Assembly: GCA_050944435.1 (NCBI GenBank)
Contig: JBMNRB010000003.1
Location: forward strand, 121,008 to 185,007
From: Ruminococcus_G sp050944435
Lineage (GTDB): Bacteria; Bacillota; Clostridia; Lachnospirales; Lachnospiraceae
DNA: 64,000 bases
Reading direction: 5' to 3'
The translations under genes were made by a program, and so were the position numbers. Every line of letters begins with the position of its first letter. The first letter of the stretch is position 1. Below the pieces are notes generated by a model. That model saw only the letters and a program-made list of their open reading frames with translations, had not been told where the DNA came from and searched no databases. Positions 17,364-25,339 of the stretch are shown here, one piece after another.

Positions 17364-17781
17364 AGTATAATGCCATACTTTCTTTCGTAATCACATTATT
17401 GCACCCGGCACCTAACGGAACGCCTTTTCTCGCTTTAATCCAAGGATCTTCCATATGTGTCAGCTGGCTGAGCCACTGGGCATCGTGGCTTCCATAATGC
17501 TCTAATACTTTATCAATAGTATCTTTTTGATCTTCAGATAAATCTCCTTCCCCACCAGTTTCATCGCTCGCACTTACTGAATACTTGCCCTGGGTTTTGA
17601 AAAACAAATCAGGACATACCGGCCCATTAGCCCAAGCCTGAAAGTCTTCTTCAAATAAAGGAGAATCATCCCAAACAAGAGACCATGCCTGAGAATAATA
17701 GCATAACTTTTGGAGCTTCATAGTTGACATAGATCCAGATTGTTCCAAAATATATTTTGCTGTATCAAAAACATTTGCCAT
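17350..17781 (-). CDS. Panacea-domain (SocA-like, DUF4065) antitoxin
   Basis: The 143-residue product starts VFDTAKYILEQSG and continues MKLQKLCYYSQAWSLVWDD, LFEEDFQAWANGPV and WLSQLTHMEDPW. These are classic Panacea/SocA_Panacea features. The domain neutralises diverse toxins, and some PanAT pairs defend against phage. The ATG at 17781 has AAAGGAGG upstream. The pair lies between the DNA polymerase and the antirepressor, with terminators downstream, so it is a self-contained cassette. Confidence 0.9.
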   Translation of the reverse strand: MANVFDTAKYILEQSGSMSTMKLQKLCYYSQAWSLVWDDSPLFEEDFQAWANGPVCPDLFFKTQGKYSVSASDETGGEGDLSEDQKDTIDKVLEHYGSHDAQWLSQLTHMEDPWIKARKGVPLGAGCNNVITKESMALYYGGL

Positions 17782-17897
17782 TTTTTCATCCTCCTTTCTC
17801 CATCTATAATATAACACCAATTAGAGTTTATGACCAGTCTGCAAATTGTGAATTTTTTATGATGGATATTCATATAAATTTTATTATATGCACAGTC

Positions 17898-19886
17898 TTA
17901 ATCCTTTTTATAAAACTGCGTTTCGTAACCATCGGCTCTTAAAACCAGCCCTTCCGCCCAGGGCGGCGTCCTTCCCATCTGCTCACAGACTGCATCCAGG
18001 GAAGCATCCTTCCGGCACTCGATGATCAGTTCATCATGCACATGGGCGCAGATGCGGCAGTGTGACAACGTCCGCATGGCATAGCAGAGGATGTCCCTGG
18101 ATATGGCCTGCACGATGTTCTCCACAAACTTGGGGCCGTAGCTCTCGATCTGCTCCCACTTCTTTGTTCCTCCCACGCCTTCATAAGTCACAGATTCACC
18201 GCCAAAACGGTTCTCACCGATTCTCGGCTTCACATAGGCAAGCCTTCTTCCAGAAGGCAGGGTAGTGAACAGCATCCCGCTGCGGCATTCAAAACGGATC
18301 CCCCGCAGGACAGACGGCTCCCGCTGCTTCACCGCCTTCTTTACCGCCCGGTCCACATCCCACCAGAACCGTACGATATTAGGATTCGCAGTCCGCCAGG
18401 AATCCACCAGCGGCTGAAGTTCCTCTTTCGCCAGTCCCATTTCCAAGGCTCCCATCGATTTCAGCGCGCCTACAGATCCTCCATATCCTAAAGCCAATTC
18501 CGCGATCTTCCCTTTCTGCCGCAGTTCCGCGTTCCGTCCGTGTTTTTCCACCGGCACCCCAAACATCGCCGACGCCGACGCGCAGTAAATATCACCGTTA
18601 TTCACAAACACTTCCATTCTCCACCGCTCCCCGGCAAGCCAGGGCAACACCCTGGCCTCAATCGCAGAAAAATCCGACACACAGAACTTATTTCCATCTC
18701 CGGCAACGAATGCGGTCCGGATCAGTTCCGACAGCACATTCGGCACGGAATCATACAGCATGACCAGGGCTTCATAATCCCCATTTTTGACAAGCCCCCT
18801 CGCCTGCTCCAAATCCTCCATATGGTTCTGCGGAAGGTTCTGCAGCTGGATGATCCGGCCGGCCCATCTGCCGCTCCGGTTAGCTCCGTAAAACTGAAAC
18901 ATTCCCCTCGCCCTGCCGTCCCTGCAGACAGCGTTCCGCATGGCCTGATACTTTTTTACGGAAGACTTTGCCAGCTGCAGACGGAGCTTTAATGCCTCTG
19001 TGACTTCTTCATCCATATCCCTATCCGCGATCATCCTTGCCGCATCCTTCTTCCCCAGCGATTCCGTCTCCACGCCCCGACTGGACAGCCACTGCTTCAT
19101 CTGCGCCACGCTGTTGGGATTTTCCAGCCCGGTAATCTTCTTCATGGCATCCAACAGCTGATCTTTTGAGATGCCGTCCAACCGGATTGCGTTCTCCACT
19201 AAATCCATATCCAGCAGGATCCCCCGGTCATTGATCTCCTGGTCAAGCCAGAACTCTTCCCAGACAAAATCCGGCACCGGAAAATTCCGCAGTTTCTCCT
19301 GGATGGATATTTCCACCTCCACATCTCTCTGGTTATAGAACTTGAAACGCTTCCATTTCTCCCTGTCATGCTCCGGTAGATTTCTGGTCCTTCCTCCATT
19401 GGCCTTTGTTGCTTTGCATGGTACGCAGAAATACCGGATCAGGTCTTTCCCCTCTTTCAGCTTCTGCTCTTCCAACCCCAGCACCGCTCCGGCGCCGGCA
19501 AGGGATAGGGGCAGCCCCATATAGGCGGACCAGACCATGGAACATTTCCACCCATGGGGATCCAGATAATCACCGACAGTATCCCCCTCATCACTGTAAG
19601 AACGGAAATACTCCGGATGGTTCCTTCTCAGCCATTCCGACAGGCAGACACGTTCAAAATTGCTGTTGAACGCCCATTTCGTCACAGTTTCATCGGACAG
19701 GGCGGCCAGCACTTCCTCCGGCAGTGTCTCCCCGGACGCCAGATCAACCACCCGGACGGCGCCGCCATCTACCGCATAGCCAAAAAGCAGAATATCAAAA
19801 TCCGGATGCTGCACATACTTGTACACGCCGCATTTACCCAGGTCATTTCCGGAATAGGATTCAAGGTCTATATGGATCGTCTTCAT
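17898..19886 (-). CDS. Family A DNA polymerase with 3'-5' exonuclease domain
   Basis: The 662-residue protein begins with an exonuclease domain (HIDLESYS) and ends in a Pol A domain. Motif A is DFSAIEARVLPWLAG, motif B is RQKGKIAELALGYGG and motif C is HVHDELIIE. It is the replicative polymerase of the phage. The ATG at 19886 follows TTGGAGGAAAAA. It is directly downstream of the DUF2815 ssDNA-binding gene, the usual pairing in such phages. Confidence 0.95.
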   Translation of the reverse strand: MKTIHIDLESYSGNDLGKCGVYKYVQHPDFDILLFGYAVDGGAVRVVDLASGETLPEEVLAALSDETVTKWAFNSNFERVCLSEWLRRNHPEYFRSYSDEGDTVGDYLDPHGWKCSMVWSAYMGLPLSLAGAGAVLGLEEQKLKEGKDLIRYFCVPCKATKANGGRTRNLPEHDREKWKRFKFYNQRDVEVEISIQEKLRNFPVPDFVWEEFWLDQEINDRGILLDMDLVENAIRLDGISKDQLLDAMKKITGLENPNSVAQMKQWLSSRGVETESLGKKDAARMIADRDMDEEVTEALKLRLQLAKSSVKKYQAMRNAVCRDGRARGMFQFYGANRSGRWAGRIIQLQNLPQNHMEDLEQARGLVKNGDYEALVMLYDSVPNVLSELIRTAFVAGDGNKFCVSDFSAIEARVLPWLAGERWRMEVFVNNGDIYCASASAMFGVPVEKHGRNAELRQKGKIAELALGYGGSVGALKSMGALEMGLAKEELQPLVDSWRTANPNIVRFWWDVDRAVKKAVKQREPSVLRGIRFECRSGMLFTTLPSGRRLAYVKPRIGENRFGGESVTYEGVGGTKKWEQIESYGPKFVENIVQAISRDILCYAMRTLSHCRICAHVHDELIIECRKDASLDAVCEQMGRTPPWAEGLVLRADGYETQFYKKD

Positions 19887-19961
19887 TTTTTCCTCCAATC
19901 TGGAAGAAGGCGCCGGCCATTCTGACCGGCACCTGTCTTCCCAAATATGATCATCCTGCCT

Positions 19962-20519
19962 TTAGGAAAGGAAATCCTCCTCTTCCGCGAAATCATCCTC
20001 TGCCCTGCTCTTGCCGCCAAGGGGTTCGCCGTCCCGGATCTTCTGCAGATTGTTCAGGCCGCAGGCAATCCCCTTGTTTCCGTTGCTGTTGAAAGCATAG
20101 AAATTGATGCTCGCCCTGCCGTACACCCCGGAGTATACTTCGGAACGTTCCAAAATCGGGTTCCTGTCCGCATCCACGATCCCCGGCGCCGTGCCGCTGT
20201 TTGCGTTCACGAAATAAGAATTCGCGTATGCCTCGTCATCCGGCCTTTCCGCGTCACCATCACGCAGCGGTGTCTTCAGTGCGGAAAGCGCCGGTACAGA
20301 TCTGCCATTGCCTTTCAGCTTGCTCTGCCCTTCCTCATAGGCCGCCTGGATCGCTGCCCGGATCTTTTCCAGCGTCTTCGTGTCAGACTTCGGGATGATC
20401 AGCGACACAGAATATTTCGGCGCGCCTCCATTGATGGATTTCGGTTCCCATGCGTTGACATAGCTCCATCTGGTGTTGACTCCGGTAATTACTTTTGTTG
20501 GGTTATTGAACTTAGCCAT
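19962..20519 (-). CDS. DUF2815 single-stranded DNA-binding protein
   Basis: This 185-residue OB-fold-like protein has TRWSYVNAWEPKSINGGAPKYSV (key NGGAPKYS), SLIIPKSDTKT, then SEVYSGVYGRASINFYAFN and an acidic C-terminal tail (DDFAEEEDFLS). All are typical of DUF2815. Members bind ssDNA beside phage Pol A. It lies between polymerase and DUF2800 remnant in a single operon. Confidence 0.92.
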   Translation of the reverse strand: MAKFNNPTKVITGVNTRWSYVNAWEPKSINGGAPKYSVSLIIPKSDTKTLEKIRAAIQAAYEEGQSKLKGNGRSVPALSALKTPLRDGDAERPDDEAYANSYFVNANSGTAPGIVDADRNPILERSEVYSGVYGRASINFYAFNSNGNKGIACGLNNLQKIRDGEPLGGKSRAEDDFAEEEDFLS

Positions 20520-20533
20520 ACTGTTTTTCCTCC

Positions 20534-21034
20534 TTAATTTTCACTAAAATCTTCATATGCTGTATTGAGCGCCGGTCTCTTATCGGAATCCGGCACCAGC
20601 GCCGGCTTGCCCTGCGGCTTTACGATAAACGGGCCAAGCACTTCCTCGAACTTCTTTTTCCCCATAAGGGCGGTCATTGCGGTAATGCCGAGAAGTTTCT
20701 TCTCATAAGGATCATATCCCGCAGTTTCCGCCGCTGAAATGACTGCGGCCTCATCACTGTATTTCCGGTTCGACCTGCCTTCCACGACTTTGAACCCTTC
20801 ATAACGCGTTCCGGACAGGGCCTGCTGCAGGGCGTATTCCTTAATATCCGCCGCCCAGGATACCAGTTCATCGATCTTCGGAAGGATCGCCGCGATCTCG
20901 GTATCTTCCAGAACGGCAGGCATCTCAAAGTCATGCCCCGTATTCCGGGACATTACCGTTACATCATATTCATCCGCCGCAATGACGGCAAAATATTTTC
21001 TATCCAAACTTTTCAATTCTTCTTTACTGAACAA
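20534..21034 (-). CDS. DUF2800-like protein, C-terminal part only
   Basis: The last 110 or so residues (KIDELVSWAADIKEYALQQAL, key WAADIKEYALQQAL; then VEGRSNRKYSDEAAV and KPQGKPALVPDSDKRPALNT) match the C-terminus of DUF2800 phage proteins. Those are usually well over 300 residues and carry a nuclease-like N-terminal domain. That domain is missing and is replaced by about 50 residues with DEYDVTVMSRNTGHDF. The start is a TTG at 21034 with GGAGG 9 bases upstream; the parB stop overlaps it. It may be a hybrid or a shortened functional form. Confidence 0.65.
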   Translation of the reverse strand: MFSKEELKSLDRKYFAVIAADEYDVTVMSRNTGHDFEMPAVLEDTEIAAILPKIDELVSWAADIKEYALQQALSGTRYEGFKVVEGRSNRKYSDEAAVISAAETAGYDPYEKKLLGITAMTALMGKKKFEEVLGPFIVKPQGKPALVPDSDKRPALNTAYEDFSEN

Positions 21035-21992
21035 TATCCGGCGCCTCCTTCCGGAACCACGCTTCCAATGCTTTTTCCACAATATCTGCCGCTTCCGTTG
21101 CCTTCCGGTTTGCAAAATACTTCTGGTACACTGTCATCGAAGGCTTGATGCTGACCGCACCTTTTTTCTTCTGCCTGGCCGCCAAATCCGCTATTTTCCG
21201 GATACTCTTCTGCGTAATATTTCCAGACTCCGCCCGGATTGCCGCCGCATTCTTCGGATTCAGCTTCACCTTATCCTTTGACACCATAGTCGCCACAGCC
21301 TTCTGCTCTTTTTCCGATAAATAGGACAGATCCACAGCCGCCACCAGGGACAACGCTCCATTATCCAGTTCCTCTTTAAATTCAGGGATCAGCTTATCCA
21401 CCCTCATATATCTTGCGATATTCCTTCCCGTCATGCCGTACTCATTTCCCAGTTCATCCCGGCTTCTGGACTTGTGGACATCATGTCCACAAGTTCCTTC
21501 CCGTCCATTCAGCGCCGCAATCTCCTGAAGGATGTCATTCCGCTTGCCCTGGCTACTGATCTTTTCATACCGCACCGCCAGGACAGCCGCTTTTTCTGAC
21601 GGGAGCAGTTCCGAAAAAGACCGCTGGATCATATTGGTTTCAATCACATAGACAATCGCGTCTTCATCTGACAGGTTCTCTTTCACAATAGCAGGGATTT
21701 TGTCAAGCCCCGCCAGCATCGCCGCCCTCTGCCGGTTATGGCCGGAGAGCATCTCATACCCATCTTTCTGTTTCCGGACGATCACCGGATTCAAAACTCC
21801 ATGCTCCCGTATGCTCTGAACCATGTCTTCCAGCCGCTCTCCTTCATACATCCGAAAAGGATGGCCATGAAACGGCTTGACCGCATCCAGCGGCAGGTAC
21901 TGGAGACCGTTTCCGGACTCCGTCTTTGCTTCATCTGCCGTCATCATATCTACAGCATCAAATATTTTTCTTTTCGGTGCGTTAGCTTTCAT
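21024..21992 (-). CDS. parB: ParB/RepB-family partition protein
   Basis: This 322-residue full-length ParB has the N-terminal CTPase-type domain (HPFRMYEGERLEDMVQSI, GYEMLSGHNRQRAAMLAG), the arginine patch region ETNMIQRSFSELLPSEKAA, and a helix-turn-helix SRDELGNEYGMTGRNIARYMR. It binds parS sites and acts with ParA. It overlaps parA by 11 bases. Unlike the two ParB-like proteins in the late region, it has the complete partition architecture. Confidence 0.9.
   Translation of the reverse strand: MKANAPKRKIFDAVDMMTADEAKTESGNGLQYLPLDAVKPFHGHPFRMYEGERLEDMVQSIREHGVLNPVIVRKQKDGYEMLSGHNRQRAAMLAGLDKIPAIVKENLSDEDAIVYVIETNMIQRSFSELLPSEKAAVLAVRYEKISSQGKRNDILQEIAALNGREGTCGHDVHKSRSRDELGNEYGMTGRNIARYMRVDKLIPEFKEELDNGALSLVAAVDLSYLSEKEQKAVATMVSKDKVKLNPKNAAAIRAESGNITQKSIRKIADLAARQKKKGAVSIKPSMTVYQKYFANRKATEAADIVEKALEAWFRKEAPDIVQ
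21470..21494. repeat. 25-bp perfect inverted repeat inside parB (candidate parS)
   Basis: ACTTGTGGACAT (21470-21481) and ATGTCCACAAGT (21483-21494) are exact reverse complements around a single central base. The repeat lies in parB just before the helix-turn-helix codons. An internal centromere or operator for ParB is plausible but unproven. Confidence 0.5.
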
Positions 21993-22758
21993 ATGCGATC
22001 ACCTCCTCTGCCAGCTGCTCATAAGCTCTGCACACCTTACTCTCCGGTGCATACTCGATCAGCGGCTCGCTATAATAAACAGATTCCCCAACCTTCACCG
22101 TGTTCGTAATCTTACTGCCGAAAATACGGATCTGTCCCTGGAAGGTTTCCGCCACCTGTTCCGTGATTGTCTTACACAGAATTGTCCTGGCATCACACAT
22201 CGTAAGCAGGATTCCTGCTATCTCTAATTTCCCGTTAAGACGGCTCTTTATCTTTTTCACCGTTTTAAGGAAGTCCTGCAGTCCCATCATCGCCAGCAGC
22301 TGCGGATTCACAGTTATGATTACTTCATCCGCCGCTGCCATAGCATTTATATTCAGCGCCCCTAAAGACGGACAAGTATCGATCAGGATATAATCATAAT
22401 CATTTTTCAGCGGTTCCAAAACCGCTGCCAGCATCCTTTCTGATCCCATCTCCAGTCTCAGTTTCGCCTCCGCTGCAGAAAGACCGATGGATGACGGGAT
22501 AAAATATACGCCTTTTCTTTCCCGGATATAAGTATCATGTTCCGGAAATTCTTCATCCTCAATCGCAGCCATCAGCAGATCTCCGATCGTCACATCAGCA
22601 TCTTCCGCCCCAAAGCAGGTCGTCAGATTGGCCTGCGGATCAAAATCCACAGCCAGTACCTTCTTGCCGTATTTTCGCAGGGAGTATGCCAGATTGAACG
22701 CAGTCACAGTTTTACCGACACCGCCCTTCATTGCTCCGATCATAATAATTTTCCCCAT
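21982..22758 (-). CDS. parA: ParA-family partition ATPase
   Basis: The protein begins GKIIMIGAMKGGVGKTVTAFN with the deviant Walker A KGGVGKT. Walker A' follows in VLAVDFDPQANLTTCFG and Walker B in YILIDTCPSLGALNINA. These are hallmarks of ParA/Soj. It segregates DNA with ParB. The ATG at 22758 follows GGAGGCGTGAAAGA. With parB and the SymE-like gene it forms one operon. Confidence 0.93.
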   Translation of the reverse strand: MGKIIMIGAMKGGVGKTVTAFNLAYSLRKYGKKVLAVDFDPQANLTTCFGAEDADVTIGDLLMAAIEDEEFPEHDTYIRERKGVYFIPSSIGLSAAEAKLRLEMGSERMLAAVLEPLKNDYDYILIDTCPSLGALNINAMAAADEVIITVNPQLLAMMGLQDFLKTVKKIKSRLNGKLEIAGILLTMCDARTILCKTITEQVAETFQGQIRIFGSKITNTVKVGESVYYSEPLIEYAPESKVCRAYEQLAEEVIAYES

Positions 22759-22762
22759 TCTT

Positions 22763-23095
22763 TCACGCCTCCTTTTTCTCATCATCGCCATACTGCTTCA
22801 TTCTCTCTGCTACGAACTGGGCATGCAGCTTTTTCTTTTCTGATGCCAATCTCTTCTGCAAAAGCTTTGTCTCCTTCTCCATAAATGACTCCTCTGCCTC
22901 CTTCAGCGCCGTCCATTCCGCATCAGGAGTAATAACAATCCTGCCGTTCTCACAGCTGACAGAAATATATCCGCCGATATCAAACCCCAACTCCCTCAGC
23001 CACTGCCCTTTCAGCACGATTGCCGGCGTTGCTTTATAGTTGTAACCGCTTGTTTCATGAATCTTCATATTTCTGTATGCCTTACTTTTCTTCAT
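22763..23095 (-). CDS. SymE/AbrB-fold protein in the parAB operon
   Basis: Residues 15-60 (NYKATPAIVLKGQWLRELGF, then IGGYISVSCENGRIVITPD) match the SymE toxin family, which has an AbrB-like swapped-hairpin fold. A charged helical tail follows. SymE of E. coli is an SOS-controlled toxin, but family members in phage operons are often of unknown function and could be DNA-binding regulators of parAB. The start at 23095 has GGAGG 7 bases upstream. The stop lies just before parA. Confidence 0.65.
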   Translation of the reverse strand: MKKSKAYRNMKIHETSGYNYKATPAIVLKGQWLRELGFDIGGYISVSCENGRIVITPDAEWTALKEAEESFMEKETKLLQKRLASEKKKLHAQFVAERMKQYGDDEKKEA

Positions 23096-23162
23096 CAAAT
23101 TTCCTCCATCGATTGTCTGATCATGGATACCCTTCCGGCATCCAGCCGCTTTGAAAAGAAAA

Positions 23163-23211
23163 AGGACCTCAACCTGCCAGGGAGCATAGTTGCCCCGCAG
23201 ATTAAAGTCCT
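23163..23211 (-). terminator. Intrinsic terminator or attenuator before the SymE-like gene
   Basis: AGGAC at each end closes a 15-bp stem containing G-U pairs, and a U-rich tract follows on the minus strand. It sits 65 bases upstream of the SymE-like start, so transcription into parAB must either start after it or read through it. Confidence 0.65.
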
Positions 23212-23350
23212 ATTTTGCTAAAATAGCATCACCCCGCCTTCATGAAGGCATCTCTCGTCCATTCGGGGCCTGGCACCCCTCCGCCTTCGCAGTGCAGGTA
23301 TTCGATTGTAAATTCGGCGCCGTCCTCACATCTCAACCTTCCAGTAACAG
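23163..23350 (-). ncRNA. Candidate structured RNA upstream of the parAB operon
   Basis: The minus strand of this gap holds several hairpins in a row: GCCTTC/GAAGGC (23237-23250 area), CTATTTT/AAAATAG (23211-23227 area) and GGGG/CCCC near 23265-23279. It ends with a 15-bp stem AGGACTTTAATCTGC / GCAGGTTGAGGTCCT (with G-U pairs) followed by TTTTTCTTTT. No open reading frame explains it. It could be a small RNA or a leader with an attenuator. I do not recognise a known RNA class. Confidence 0.45.
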
Positions 23351-23353
23351 GTC

Positions 23354-23410
23354 AAAAAAATAGGACTTAGTCAGGAAGCCTTTAAAATCGGTCTTCTTCT
23401 GACTTGTCCT
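23354..23410 (-). terminator. Terminator of the AbiE-TOTE operon
   Basis: On the minus strand AGGACAAGTCAGAAG pairs with CTTCCTGACTAAGTCCT with one bulged base, followed by seven U. The stop codon of the truncated TOTE gene lies inside the stem. Confidence 0.8.
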
Positions 23411-25320
23411 ATTATATCGTACTCATCTATGAGTACCATTCCATAATCCTTCACAGCTGTATCAATATTTCCAGGTTTTCCAAGGGATGATATCATCACC
23501 ACATCAATAATCCCTGTCATGGAATCATGGCCTGCATAGCGGGTTCCGATCACACTTTTTCTACGTTTCACACGCCCCTTCGGCGTCGTGTACTCAGGCG
23601 GTTCTTCGTTTATATCAAGGAATTTCTGAAGATCTTCCACCCAGTTATTCATAATTTCCTTATTATGTACCAATATAAGAGTATTCGTCTTTCTTGCTGC
23701 CATCAGATATGCACCTACTGCTGTTTTTCCAAAGGCGGTCGCTGCGTGCAGGATTCCATTTTCATACCGCAGCATTTGTTCTGACGCTTTTCTTTGCTCC
23801 GGATAAAGTTCCGCAGAAAAATCCACACAGATACTCTTTCCTTTTTGTCTCTCATCACTGACCTCATACGGGATTCCTGCTTCCTTCAGCTTTTCTGACA
23901 GGATTTCCCTGAGGCCTCGCGGAATGCTGATGTAATCATCAAACTCTTCAAAACATGCAACAATCCTCGGGTTATCTCTGTTAGAGAACCCCATCGCGTG
24001 ATTTTTATAATATTGAGGATTGCTGTACGCAGCCATACGACGTAAGGTGTTCTGCAGCCTTGGCTGAAGATTTTCCTTTTCAACGTATATTCCATTTGCA
24101 AGAACAAGATGAACCTGTCCGGAAACATCTTCCGAATAAAACTGAAGCTTTTTCTTCTTCCAGGGTTTTGATTTCTTACCAGATTTCTGACTTGCAGTCT
24201 GCTGACTATGACCGTTCAACGCTGCTTTTTGCAGGTTTTCCACATTATCTTCTGATACCTCTCCATTTTCCTCTTTGTCCATATTTTCAAGATCTGAGAG
24301 CGCGCCTAAGACTCCATCTTCCGCCCATTCATTTATCTTCTTATCGATAAATTCTTTCGACAGTTTCTTTACGTTCTGTAACTGCTGCCACTGATTCGGA
24401 TATACATTCCAATCCTGATCTATAAATGCGCTGTTTCCCTTTTTTAATGCCTGTCCCTGTAAAGGAAGCGCGATCAGATTTCCAAGTCCGCCCACAGGCA
24501 TATGATCCTGAGCCGGGAGCATCCTGTCGTATGTCCGAAAGCTCTTTTGATTTACAGACTCCGCTCCTTTTGTCAGAAGTGCAGTGCCAAAAAGCCTTGC
24601 TGTTCTCGCCGGAACAGGTTCCTGAAAAAACATCCAGATATGCGCTCCTTTTCCAGAACGAGAACGCTCTGTCAGGATATCCACTCCATAAATCCTGCAA
24701 ATCTCGCGCAGAGCATTTACTTCTTCCCTCCAGAGTTCATCTGTATTGGCATAATCATCCCCATTCGTAGTATCATCATGATTGTCAAAATCAAATACAA
24801 GGAAATTGCAAGTCTCATCAGGCAGCATCGGGTAGACGCCTATCACGTCCGAACAGTCTTCTCTTGCACCTGTCAAATGCTGCATGATCACTTTGCCTGT
24901 AAGCTCTTTGTAATGCTGTTCCGGGCAGTCCGCACATTTTATTTTCTTTTTTTCATATTTCGGACAAATACCCGGCTTCCAGTAATTCCAGCACTGCGTA
25001 TAATACCCTGTTTTCCCGGTCTTAGGATTCGGCTTTCCTGCTCTTTTACTGTATACATCTTTCCGTCCCTTGAAAAAAGAATAGAAATACTGGGCGTGCT
25101 TCTGAGTGATCGTTTCCGGGATGACAAATTGCTCCCTGACTGTTTCCGTTTCACTCATGACAGAATCCTTCTGCAGAGCAACCGGTCTTTCCTTTTCCTG
25201 AATACCTTTTCCATAGGGAATACCTGCTTGGGACAAAAGTAACTGAAGGCACTTAATTTCTTCATTTAATAAACGGATTTCTTCTCTCTGTTCCCGAATA
25301 ATCTTATCTTTATTATCCAT
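23371..25320 (-). CDS. TOTE-type primase-helicase, C-terminally truncated
   Basis: The 649-residue protein has a coiled-coil start, a four-cysteine zinc cluster (C110, C119, C129, C132), and a TOTE conflict-system primase domain. The metal-binding FDFDNHDD lies at 176-183, GKGAHIW around H227 and GGLGNLIALPLQG near 280. A superfamily 2 helicase follows, with Walker A ATAFGKT near 525 and VLIDE at 629-633. The protein then stops after 16 unrelated residues, so the second helicase lobe and the nuclease region found in relatives are missing. It lies 20 bases after abiEii. TOTE systems are predicted anti-mobile-element modules. This copy is probably impaired. Confidence 0.85.
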   Translation of the reverse strand: MDNKDKIIREQREEIRLLNEEIKCLQLLLSQAGIPYGKGIQEKERPVALQKDSVMSETETVREQFVIPETITQKHAQYFYSFFKGRKDVYSKRAGKPNPKTGKTGYYTQCWNYWKPGICPKYEKKKIKCADCPEQHYKELTGKVIMQHLTGAREDCSDVIGVYPMLPDETCNFLVFDFDNHDDTTNGDDYANTDELWREEVNALREICRIYGVDILTERSRSGKGAHIWMFFQEPVPARTARLFGTALLTKGAESVNQKSFRTYDRMLPAQDHMPVGGLGNLIALPLQGQALKKGNSAFIDQDWNVYPNQWQQLQNVKKLSKEFIDKKINEWAEDGVLGALSDLENMDKEENGEVSEDNVENLQKAALNGHSQQTASQKSGKKSKPWKKKKLQFYSEDVSGQVHLVLANGIYVEKENLQPRLQNTLRRMAAYSNPQYYKNHAMGFSNRDNPRIVACFEEFDDYISIPRGLREILSEKLKEAGIPYEVSDERQKGKSICVDFSAELYPEQRKASEQMLRYENGILHAATAFGKTAVGAYLMAARKTNTLILVHNKEIMNNWVEDLQKFLDINEEPPEYTTPKGRVKRRKSVIGTRYAGHDSMTGIIDVVMISSLGKPGNIDTAVKDYGMVLIDEYDIIGQVRRRPILKAS

Positions 25321-25339
25321 ATTTTTACCTGTTTGATTT

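Larger units (their letters stand above)
1..23098 (-). mobile_element. Siphovirus-type prophage or phage-plasmid (right part)
   Basis: Nearly all genes run on the minus strand in the order partition, replication, regulation, packaging, head and tail. The left window edge cuts the tail tube gene, so tail, lysis and any integrase genes lie outside. No integrase is seen on the early side, where phages of this type often carry one; a parA-parB pair occupies that place. The HK97-like head genes, P27-type small terminase, VapE, SNF2 and DUF2815 genes are a combination common in Clostridia phages (family knowledge). The outer limit near 23.1 kb is inferred from the change to the AbiE-TOTE operon. 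Confidence 0.85.

Noticed and set aside
23405..23412. A matching TGTCCTAT motif as the other border of a mobile AbiE-TOTE cassette
   Set aside because: The single copy is part of the terminator stem, so its match to the repeats near 27.0 kb is probably chance.
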